NCBI GenBank assembly: GCA_913064925.1
Contig: CAJYBN010000082.1
Coordinates: forward strand, 1 to 11,695
Reading direction: 5' to 3'
Source of the DNA: an uncultured Peptococcaceae bacterium
GTDB taxonomy: Bacteria > Bacillota > Desulfotomaculia > Desulfotomaculales > Desulfallaceae
DNA length: 11,695 nt
A model generated the notes under the pieces. The model ran no database searches. It was given only the letters and a program-made list of their open reading frames with translations, and had not been told where the DNA came from. Shown here piece by piece: positions 6,107 through 11,695 of the stretch (position 1 is its first letter; every line of letters begins with the position of its first letter). The position numbers and the translations under genes were made by a program.

Positions 6107-6901
6107 TCACTCCTCATCATCGCCCTTGGCAAAAACCACCCTGTTTTTGCCCAATTCTTTGGCTCGATACAGTGCTTCATCCGCTTGCCGGATTAGCTCG
6201 TCGGGATCGACAGAGCCACGGCCGGCATACTCGGCAACTCCTATACTTACCGTAAGGCCCTCCGCATGCGGCAGTACCTTTCCCGCTGCTATTTGGGTCC
6301 GAATTCGTTCCAGGGGAATCCTAGCCTTAGCAAAATCTGTCGCCGGAAGGACAATTACAAATTCTTCACCGCCGAGGCGAAAGACCACGTCATCACTCCG
6401 CAAGATTCTTTTGATAAGACTAGCTACGAAACGAAGTGCTTCGTCGCCGGCCTGGTGGCCGAACTGGTCATTTATTCGCTTAAAATTATCCAAGTCGAGC
6501 ATGGCCACAACAAGCGGCTTGCCCTGCTCTTGAGCTTCTTCGAGCATCTGGGGAAGCAGACGATAAAGGGCTAGCCGGTTATAAAGCCCAGTAAGATGAT
6601 CGCGCTCAACCCTTTCCTTTAGCTGGAGGAGGAACGTATCAATAACTATAAGGATCTGGGCCAAGAACTCGGTTGCACGGTCTATGTATATCCACTGTAC
6701 ATTGTCGCTATCCCGCCTAATTCCCAAGACCTCCCGCAGTGCCCGTGTATGCACGTCCAAGATACTGGCGGTCTGCACTTCGCTCCCGTCCAGGCAGCGC
6801 GGCAGATCCTGGTACGCTTCCAGAAGCACCCCCTCCGTAGCCCCTTCGTACATATAACGTTCAAGATAACTGCGGTAGGTCGAATAGAATTCCCCCGACA
6901 A
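6107..6901 (-). CDS. Diguanylate cyclase with RsbU-like N-terminal domain (stressosome output)
   Basis: The protein has 264 residues. The GGDEF domain (about 98-258) opens DHLTGLYNR, has LDLDNFKRIND, an intact active site GGEEF (177-181) and an intact inhibitory site RSDD (168-171), so it should make c-di-GMP from two GTP with product feedback. The N-terminus (about 6-95) lines up by eye with the N-terminal domain of RsbU, the part that binds RsbT: YRSYLERY against YHQLLSRY, and ILDVHTRALREV against IISIHRKVLKEL of the Bacillus protein. Released RsbT could therefore switch on this cyclase, as proposed for Moorella. The start is TTG 6901, directly after the rsbX-like stop, with GGGAGGAGG 9 nt upstream; no better ATG exists nearby. 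The domain-match claim is from memory, not a search. Confidence 0.9.
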   Translation of the reverse strand: MSGEFYSTYRSYLERYMYEGATEGVLLEAYQDLPRCLDGSEVQTASILDVHTRALREVLGIRRDSDNVQWIYIDRATEFLAQILIVIDTFLLQLKERVERDHLTGLYNRLALYRLLPQMLEEAQEQGKPLVVAMLDLDNFKRINDQFGHQAGDEALRFVASLIKRILRSDDVVFRLGGEEFVIVLPATDFAKARIPLERIRTQIAAGKVLPHAEGLTVSIGVAEYAGRGSVDPDELIRQADEALYRAKELGKNRVVFAKGDDEE

Positions 6902-7528
6902 CTAGAGATACCTCCTCCCTACCAGCACGCTGGCATCGTCTTCAGCAATGCCATATCTCTCTACCACACGGCGTGCCGTTTCTTCCCCTGCCCCTTCCCA
7001 GAGCCATTGCAAACCTACAGGCGAAAAACTACGCTTGACCCCGTCGGTACAGGCCAGAAGAAGAGCAGGCTCCGACAGCTCCAGCCGGCGGATGGCAGGT
7101 TTCAACATTCTCTTGCCTACAATGCCCGGCTGCCCCACCAGAAGCTCCGTACCTTTTCGCGTTAGCACCCACCCTCTGATGTTCCCGATCAAGATATATT
7201 CTATCGCTTTTCGATCAAGCAGGGCCAAAAAAAGAGCGCATCCCCGCGTCTGTGAAGCCGCTTCTTCCAGAATGGAGTATGTCTGCTGCAGAATACACGT
7301 GGCCCGTAGCAACGCCTGCGCCAGGACCGCCGCTCCGTGGTGTGCTCCTTCCCCGTGGCCTAGCACATCTGCTACGACTGCCAGTACGTGGGTATCCAAT
7401 TCCTTAGCGTAACAAAGGTCCCCGTTCACTTTCTCCCGCCAGTGGGGACGCGAATAAGCCGACACTTCCCACCCGGAGCCTTCTCGTGCCTGCTCGTTAG
7501 TTTCCGGTTTTTCGACTTGTAATTTCAA
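6902..7528 (-). CDS. rsbX: RsbX-like PP2C-type serine/threonine phosphatase
   Basis: The protein has 208 residues, the size of RsbX. It is a compact SpoIIE/PP2C-type phosphatase: metal-binding acidic residues lie at Asp37 (NGDLCY), Asp54 (VVADVLGHGEGA), Asp162 (LACTDGV) and Asp197-Asp198 (EDDASVLV), so the active site looks complete. There is no added sensor domain. In Bacillus, RsbX removes phosphate from RsbS and RsbR and so returns the stressosome to its resting, RsbT-binding state; position directly after the RsbT-like gene supports the same job. The start is TTG 7528, overlapping the previous stop as TTGA, with GAGGAG about 10 nt upstream. The N-terminal 20 residues are poorly conserved and acidic. 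Confidence 0.88.
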   Translation of the reverse strand: MKLQVEKPETNEQAREGSGWEVSAYSRPHWREKVNGDLCYAKELDTHVLAVVADVLGHGEGAHHGAAVLAQALLRATCILQQTYSILEEAASQTRGCALFLALLDRKAIEYILIGNIRGWVLTRKGTELLVGQPGIVGKRMLKPAIRRLELSEPALLLACTDGVKRSFSPVGLQWLWEGAGEETARRVVERYGIAEDDASVLVGRRYL

Positions 7529-7983
7529 AACTTGCGTCTCCTCTTTTCCACCACCACTGCGGTGCCCGTACCGACTTCGGACACAACCTCAAAAAAATCC
7601 ATAAGGCGCCTTATTCCCGATAAGCCTATGCCTAGGCTGCGCTCATACGTTGTGTAACCTCTCGTCAGAACAAGATCTACGTCCTCAATGCCCGGGCCGC
7701 GATCAACCGCCACCACCTGTATGGTAGGCCCGCCGTTCTCCTCAAGTCGTTTGCGAATCATTATTTTGCCAGTTTGCGCATAGCGATAGATATTGCGAGC
7801 AAGTTCGGAAACCGCAGTGGCTACTTTGGTTACATCAGCGAGAGAAAAACCAAGCCCTTGGGCAAGTTGCTTGGCCATCTGCCTAGCTACGGCTATGTCT
7901 TCTTCCCGGACGATGCGCACCACCATCTCAAAGTCGTCCGCCGGGATGTCCAGTAACTCTTTTGCTTTCCGCGCCAAGACCAC
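7525..7983 (-). CDS. rsbT: RsbT-like serine/threonine-protein kinase (switch kinase of the stressosome)
   Basis: The protein has 152 residues. It is a GHKL-fold kinase: N-box AVSELARNIYRYA (Glu60, Asn64), G1 box VDRGPGI (Asp94), and G2 box SLGIGLSGIRRLMD (116-129). The SELARNIY and GIGLxGIRRLMD segments match RsbT closely and differ from SpoIIAB/RsbW anti-sigma kinases. In known systems RsbT sits on the RsbR/RsbS core, phosphorylates their STAS domains on stress, leaves, and activates an output protein carrying an RsbU-type N-terminus; the cyclase two genes downstream carries such a domain. It has about 20 more N-terminal residues than the Bacillus protein. The start is GTG 7983, or TTG 7977, which is better spaced from GAGGAG. 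The upstream gap is 11 bp. Confidence 0.92.
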   Translation of the reverse strand: MVLARKAKELLDIPADDFEMVVRIVREEDIAVARQMAKQLAQGLGFSLADVTKVATAVSELARNIYRYAQTGKIMIRKRLEENGGPTIQVVAVDRGPGIEDVDLVLTRGYTTYERSLGIGLSGIRRLMDFFEVVSEVGTGTAVVVEKRRRKF

Positions 7984-7994
7984 CTACTCCTCTC

Positions 7995-8357
7995 TTAAGG
8001 AGACCATACCAGAGCTAAAGCGTGCTCGAGGTCCCGGGCAACCAAAAAGCCTTGCAGTTCTATCCCCATTTGGGCCAGGGTTAGAGCCACAGGAGGCCGA
8101 ATGCCGCAGATCACCGTGCGGCAGCCCATCAGGCGGGCCATAGCAGCAGTTTCCGAAAGAGTATAGGATATATAGCTGTCGATCACCTCTACCATCCGTA
8201 CGTCCAGAATGACCGCTCGTACCCGCTGTTCCTGAATTTCCGCCAATAGCTGTGCTTGCAGCTGTTCCACAGTCTTATCGTCCAGGTCTATCTGTATGGG
8301 CACCAACAAACAATCGGCAACCCTTATGGTTGGAACCACCTTTTCTTTAAATGTCAC
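7995..8357 (-). CDS. rsbS: RsbS-like STAS-domain protein (stressosome scaffold)
   Basis: The protein has 120 residues from GTG 8357 and is a single STAS domain. ADCLLVPIQIDLDD, ILDVRMVEVIDSYI and IRPPVALTLAQMGIEL match RsbS by eye over the full length. Ser61 in VIDSYI is the expected residue phosphorylated by RsbT. RsbS builds the core of the stressosome together with RsbR and holds RsbT in unstressed cells. GTG 8357 is chosen since GGTGGAG lies 6 nt upstream and the N-terminus then has the usual length; GTG 8369 (124 residues) is an alternative. The gene overlaps the end of the RsbR-like gene by 11 bp, showing coupled translation. Confidence 0.9.
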   Translation of the reverse strand: MTFKEKVVPTIRVADCLLVPIQIDLDDKTVEQLQAQLLAEIQEQRVRAVILDVRMVEVIDSYISYTLSETAAMARLMGCRTVICGIRPPVALTLAQMGIELQGFLVARDLEHALALVWSP

Positions 8358-9102
8358 CGTGTTCTCCACCTTCGCCTGGGAAATTACTGCCCCGCCCCCA
8401 TGCGATTTGCCTCCGCTGCCTCTTCTCCTCCTCCAGCATAGCTATAGCCTGGCGAAGAGCATCTTCAAGGTCACGCGCTATCGCCACCATACGGAAATCG
8501 ACCCCTAGCTTAACCAGGGTGTGGGCTATTTCGGGCTTAAGGCCAGTTAAGATAACCTCCGCTCCTAGTAGCTTCACCGCGCTAAACATTTCAATAAGAA
8601 AACCACCCGCCGCGGTGTCAATCGTGGGGACCCCGGTGACATCCACAACTACCACTCTGGCCCGCGTGGTACTGGTGCGCTCCAAAAGCCTTTCTGCCAT
8701 AGCCTGCGCCCGGTCAGTATCTAGACTACCAATCAGCGGCACCAGCAGTACCTCCGTCCAAATGCGGATAATCGGCGTTGCCAACTCCGAAAGCATGTCC
8801 TCAAGCTTGCGGACGGCTTGCTCCCTGTCGTGGCGCAGCTCACCACAGAGTTCCAGAACCAGCGGAAAAAGTTCAGCTGTTGGAAAAGTTGGTACACGCT
8901 CGATGACAAGCTTTAGCTTTGCCCCCAGCGCCGTAGGTTCCAGTTCTTCAAGCAGCCCGAGCAGGGGTTCCCGTAGCGTTTCGCGCAAATTATTTCCGGT
9001 AGTACCCGAAACAGCTCCTAGCAAGAGTTTGCGCCACAGTTTTCCTTCCTGCTCACTGGCCCCCAGTTCCTCAGCAAGCATTTCTAACCGACTCTTATCC
9101 AC
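8347..9102 (-). CDS. rsbR: RsbR-like STAS-domain sensor protein (stressosome)
   Basis: The protein has 251 residues from GTG 9102. The C-terminal STAS domain (about 118-224) starts VPLIGSLDTDRAQ, a hallmark of RsbR proteins, and keeps both threonines phosphorylated by RsbT in Bacillus: Thr163 in TIDTAAGG and Thr195 in PEIAHTLVKLG. The N-terminal about 110 residues are helical, contain no recognisable haem or PAS signature, and would form the outward sensory turret; their signal is unknown. The last 25 residues (Gly/Arg/Glu-rich) extend past the STAS domain and partly reflect the overlap with rsbS. GTG 9102 has AAAGGAG 8 nt upstream; an in-frame ATG at 9147 has none. First gene of the compact run, 67 bp after the HD-GYP gene; I see no clear promoter in that gap. 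Confidence 0.9.
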   Translation of the reverse strand: MDKSRLEMLAEELGASEQEGKLWRKLLLGAVSGTTGNNLRETLREPLLGLLEELEPTALGAKLKLVIERVPTFPTAELFPLVLELCGELRHDREQAVRKLEDMLSELATPIIRIWTEVLLVPLIGSLDTDRAQAMAERLLERTSTTRARVVVVDVTGVPTIDTAAGGFLIEMFSAVKLLGAEVILTGLKPEIAHTLVKLGVDFRMVAIARDLEDALRQAIAMLEEEKRQRRQIAWGRGSNFPGEGGEHGDI

Positions 9103-9169
9103 TTTAACATCTCCTTTCAACCGAAAGTACGTGCGTGTAAAAAACATAATCGGCCGTCTTTGCGAATCT

Positions 9170-10234
9170 TTAGATCCAGGTCGATTTATCTCGCTCTAAA
9201 ACCTTTTTCATTGCTTCTACCACTGCCGGGTCAAACTGCTTCCCGGAACAACGCCTTAGTTCCTCTATTACCCACTTTTGGGAAAACGCCCTGCGATAAG
9301 GCCTGTCCGACATCATGGCGTCATAAGAGTCCACCACCCTGATGATCCGGGCCAAAAGGGGTATCTTTTCACCAGCGATGCCTTCCGGATAACCACCGCC
9401 GCCATAGTCTTCGTGGTGGTAAAGAACCGCTTCAACTACTTCTTTGGGGAGATTTGCCGGTTCCAGGATCTTTGCTCCCATGCTCGGATGAGACTGTATT
9501 TCTTTTTGTTCTGCCGGTGTAAGCTTGCTTGTCTTGAGCAGTATATACTCCCTTACCCCCACCTTTCCTATGTCATGTAAGAGACCCCCTATATAAACCA
9601 TTTCCTGTTCTTTGTCAGAAAGCCCCATTTCTGCAGCTACAGCCCTCGCCCACCGCGCTACCCGCAATGAATGACCCTGCGTATACTTATCTTTTGCTTC
9701 TAACGCTGCGGCCAGCGTCCTTACAACGCTCATGTAATATTCCCGTAACGATTCGTAAAGCTGTGCGTTCTCTATTGCCAGGCCCACCTGACTGGCTATG
9801 ATCGACAGGTAACCAACCTCATTTTCTTCCCAGTACCGGGGGAAAGGCGTGCATACAATCAGCGCACCCAGTATCTTTCCCCTGGCCTGGACGGGAACCA
9901 CGGCAACCGAACGGATATCTTTGCTCCAATATGGCAGGCGCAAAGAACGATCGTACTTTGCCAGATCTTCCACGATCAGCGACTTCGCCGTTTTCAGCAC
10001 CTCACCTAGGATCGTACCTTCTACCGGCACTCGCTCAGCCTTTCCGGGCAATTCCCTGCTGACTCCCAGGCTCCCCTTCAGCACCATTTCTCCTGTTTCT
10101 TTGTCCCGCAGCCCCAGCGCACACCACTTGGCACCTACGACCTCCTTCAGGCTTTGTAACGTATATTCAATGATCACGTCCATTTCTAAACTGGAAGATA
10201 TCAGCTGCCCGATTTCAATAAGCTTCTTGAGCAT
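9170..10234 (-). CDS. GAF-HD-GYP domain protein, probable c-di-GMP phosphodiesterase
   Basis: The protein has 354 residues with no membrane segment. The GAF domain (about 14-160) could bind a small ligand; a helical linker runs to about 180. The HD-GYP domain (about 170-350) has GHSLRVARWA, the catalytic HD in LLHDIGK (His220-Asp221), HHEDYGGGGYP (273-283), DSYDAMMSDRPYR and GKQFDP. These are the family's expected motifs, so hydrolysis of c-di-GMP is likely; HHE is normal, while GGGGYP replaces the common DGxGYP. ATG 10234 has no ribosome binding site and lies inside the end of the upstream PocR-like frame, so it is either translated by coupling or was once the C-terminal part of one larger protein. 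Same strand as the stressosome genes downstream and perhaps co-transcribed. Confidence 0.85.
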   Translation of the reverse strand: MLKKLIEIGQLISSSLEMDVIIEYTLQSLKEVVGAKWCALGLRDKETGEMVLKGSLGVSRELPGKAERVPVEGTILGEVLKTAKSLIVEDLAKYDRSLRLPYWSKDIRSVAVVPVQARGKILGALIVCTPFPRYWEENEVGYLSIIASQVGLAIENAQLYESLREYYMSVVRTLAAALEAKDKYTQGHSLRVARWARAVAAEMGLSDKEQEMVYIGGLLHDIGKVGVREYILLKTSKLTPAEQKEIQSHPSMGAKILEPANLPKEVVEAVLYHHEDYGGGGYPEGIAGEKIPLLARIIRVVDSYDAMMSDRPYRRAFSQKWVIEELRRCSGKQFDPAVVEAMKKVLERDKSTWI

Positions 10235-10497
10235 CGCCGCGTTTTGGGGTGCCCAGATTTAGCAGCGGCCTTTGCCGCTTCAACCCGGGAAGCCTTACAA
10301 CGCGCTTGACCCGGGTCCGTATTATTGATCATTGCGCAGAAAGGGCAAAGATTACTTACCCTGGTGATCGCGTTGCCGTCGGGGTCTGTCACTAAAATCG
10401 CAAGGCCCGTGACTGTAGTTATTCGCTCCTGTATTTGCCGTAATCCTGCTTCTTCCAAAAGTTCCTTATGATCCAGGTGCAATGGTTCCTCCTTCAT
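10201..10497 (-). pseudogene. Truncated PocR-type sensory domain, out of frame with the HD-GYP gene
   Basis: The frame encodes 98 residues. Residues about 14-84 match the first half of PocR sensory domains by eye: ERITTVTGLAILVTDPDGNAIT, the Cys-x2-Cys in NLCPFCAMI, and ARCKASRVEAAKAAAKSG. The second half of the domain, normally containing the CHAGL-like motif and a GQ-like stretch, is absent; the frame runs on as basic, unrelated residues and stops 34 nt inside the HD-GYP gene. A -1 shift at the CCCCAAAA run (10242-10249 on the plus strand) would join it to the HD-GYP frame as GHPQNAAMLKKLIEIG. I infer a PocR-GAF-HD-GYP gene damaged by an internal deletion plus frame change. Start ATG 10497, or TTG 10482 with AAGGAGG close upstream. 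Confidence 0.6.
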
Positions 10498-10699
10498 CGG
10501 CCTACCCCCCTAAAATCACGGGTAAATTCTCACTGCCAACCCTCGGCCAGAGGGTCTTTTCCATCCAACCCCAGGGGGTTGTTCTCGTATCAAGGAGCGT
10601 TTCCTCATAGCCACCAGTGGTAAGAGTGCCAAAAGGGCTTGTATCATTTTGCTCTACGCTCCTTTCAATATCTCCCGTAAGCAATTGAAGGGAATATTG
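10498..10699. other. Intergenic gap without a supported gene
   Basis: About 200 bp separate the GAF-GGDEF stop from the PocR-like frame. It contains a short perfect inverted repeat (CAACCCC 10566-10572 / GGGGTTG 10575-10581) without a T run, and a possible stem just past the GAF-GGDEF stop (on the minus strand, CAATAT and CCC pairing with GGG and ATATTG). A 60-codon minus-strand frame (10502-10684) starts with TTG without a ribosome binding site and resembles nothing I know. No clear promoter was found. Confidence 0.4.
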
Positions 10700-11695
10700 T
10701 TACGATGGGTCCAAGCAGAAGCGGTTTTTCCCTTGTTTCTTCGCCTGGTAACAGGCCTGATCCGCCCTTGCAAGCAGCGAATCAACGGAATCATTTGTTT
10801 TGGCCGAGGCTACGCCAAGGCTCACCGTGACCCGGCGGTGCGGGAAAGGGTAAATCTCTATAGATTTCCGTATTCTTTCCGCCACTGCTACAGCACCTTC
10901 CTCTTTTGTCCCCGGAAGAATGATTACAAATTCCTCGCCCCCGTAACGGCCCGCAATATCCACTAGCCTGATGGATTTTCTTATTATCTCTGCCGTCTTC
11001 TGCAATACTATATCGCCGGACATGTGACCAAAAGTATCATTGTAAGTCTTGAAGTCATCTATATCCAGGAAAATAACCGACAGGGGTGTACCGTACCTTG
11101 TTATCCTCTCAAGTTCGACGATCAGTAAGTTTCGCAAGGCACGCTTATTAAAGAAACCGGTCAAGAAGTCGGTTTCGGCTTCTCTTTCCAGGCGGCGGAT
11201 AAGCTTCGCGTTGGCCAGGGCTACCGCGGCGAAGTTCGCATATATCTGCAGGTTTTTGCTACCGTTGTCATCCAGGGAAACAGGGGCCACTATACCTAAC
11301 AGCCCGACGGCACCCAAAGCAGTCCAGAGGGGATAAACCATGATTTCATTCCCGGGGGCAATCTCTAAACCGGTGAGACCCGGTAAAGTCATTAATTCCT
11401 CAATACTCAGATATGACGGCTCAACTTTTGAAAAAACCTGCTCAATCAACGGTTGGACCATCGGCCATTCCTTCCCAATCAATAGGTGGCCGTATTCACC
11501 TTTAGCCTGCGCTATCCTGATTTTATCACCCTCGCGAAGGCCGACAAAACCTAGCTCGGCCTTGTAAATTATGATCATCGAATTCGTTATGAGGTCCAGA
11601 ACCTTGTCCAGTTCGACGATCGAGGTCATCAGGCGGCTGATTTCGTAGATGCTGTTCAGTTCAAGCCTCCGCAATCCCAACAGATTTTTTTCCAG
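10700..11695 (-). CDS. GAF-GGDEF diguanylate cyclase (5' end outside the window)
   Basis: The frame is open to the window edge and has 331 visible residues; a TTG at 11680 has no ribosome binding site and the preceding codons (LEKNL) continue a helix, so the real start probably lies beyond 11695. A GAF-like sensor domain spans about 15-165 (IYEISRLMTSIVELDKVLDLI is its typical first helix). A GGDEF domain follows from about 175, with DFLTGFFNKR, LDIDDFKTYNDTFGH, active site GGEEF (252-256) and inhibitory site RLVD (243-246). It should make c-di-GMP, with feedback inhibition. It lies upstream of the HD-GYP protein on the same strand, giving a cyclase and phosphodiesterase pair next to the stressosome genes; a 200-bp gap leaves co-transcription open. 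Confidence 0.88.
   Translation of the reverse strand: MEKNLLGLRRLELNSIYEISRLMTSIVELDKVLDLITNSMIIIYKAELGFVGLREGDKIRIAQAKGEYGHLLIGKEWPMVQPLIEQVFSKVEPSYLSIEELMTLPGLTGLEIAPGNEIMVYPLWTALGAVGLLGIVAPVSLDDNGSKNLQIYANFAAVALANAKLIRRLEREAETDFLTGFFNKRALRNLLIVELERITRYGTPLSVIFLDIDDFKTYNDTFGHMSGDIVLQKTAEIIRKSIRLVDIAGRYGGEEFVIILPGTKEEGAVAVAERIRKSIEIYPFPHRRVTVSLGVASAKTNDSVDSLLARADQACYQAKKQGKNRFCLDPS

Noticed and set aside
4376..9102. A SigB-type partner-switching output (RsbU, RsbV, RsbW, SigB)
   Set aside because: No second anti-sigma kinase, RsbV-like protein, sigma factor or PP2C protein with an RsbU N-terminus is present; the only PP2C protein is the short RsbX type.
9103..9169. Promoter for the stressosome operon in the gap after the HD-GYP gene
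   Set aside because: I found no -35/-10 pair with acceptable spacing; expression may come from upstream or from a different sigma factor.
8351..9199. 282-codon plus-strand open frame opposite the RsbR-like gene
   Set aside because: It is Ser-rich low-complexity translation antisense to a gene with clear RsbR and STAS motifs; it has no recognisable domain or ribosome binding site.
10566..10581. CAACCCC-AG-GGGGTTG hairpin as a terminator
   Set aside because: The loop would be only 2 nt and no T run follows on either strand.
10502..10684. 60-codon minus-strand frame, and an overlapping 43-codon ATG frame at 10516-10647
   Set aside because: The first lacks a ribosome binding site and an ATG; the second has an AAGGAG too far upstream (11 nt) and an ordinary basic composition. 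Neither resembles a known protein.
1..11695. CRISPR array, tRNA or rRNA gene, insertion sequence or phage gene
   Set aside because: No regularly spaced repeats, cloverleaf-like segments, transposase motifs or phage structural genes were seen.

Overview
The window looks like chromosomal DNA from an anaerobic, possibly thermophilic, Gram-positive clostridial bacterium (Moorella / Desulfotomaculum / Pelotomaculum type). The grounds are strong AAGGAGG-like ribosome binding sites, many GTG and TTG starts, a perfect TTGACA-N17-TATAAT promoter, a NifX-like/DUF5320 gene set typical of anaerobes, and an RsbR-RsbS-RsbT stressosome wired to a diguanylate cyclase, an arrangement I recall from Moorella thermoacetica. 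The species is inference; no rRNA or tRNA gene is present.

Plus strand, 1-4306 (metal handling). The 3' end of an unidentified gene with a His/Cys tail (1-234) is followed by an AT-rich gap holding a 14-bp inverted repeat. Next comes a tight four-gene cobalt/nickel ECF transporter operon: a NikN/NikL-like auxiliary protein, CbiM/NikM, CbiQ/NikQ and CbiO/NikO (529-3147). After a weak terminator, a consensus promoter overlapped by repeated GTTCAAA elements (a likely repressor operator) drives a NifX/NifB-family protein with a His-rich tail and two small DUF5320-like proteins (3277-4252). A strong hairpin terminator at 4265-4306 closes this half.

Minus strand, 11695-4376 (signalling), convergent with the first half. 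Read 5' to 3' this holds: a GAF-GGDEF diguanylate cyclase running off the window edge; a truncated PocR-type sensor fragment overlapping, in another frame, a GAF-HD-GYP c-di-GMP phosphodiesterase; and then a compact six-gene run. That run is RsbR-like STAS protein, RsbS-like STAS protein, RsbT-like kinase, RsbX-like phosphatase, a GGEEF diguanylate cyclase whose N-terminus resembles the RsbT-binding domain of RsbU, and a GGDEF-EAL protein whose N-terminus resembles a haem-less globin.

How it may work (inference): RsbR/RsbS form the stressosome. On stress, RsbT phosphorylates the conserved Ser/Thr of the STAS domains, is released, and binds the RsbU-like domain of the cyclase, so the output is c-di-GMP instead of SigB. 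RsbX resets the complex. The adjoining EAL and HD-GYP proteins would remove or tune the signal. No sigB, rsbV, rsbW or rsbU phosphatase gene is in the window. This c-di-GMP stressosome with both synthetic and degradative outputs is the most interesting system here.
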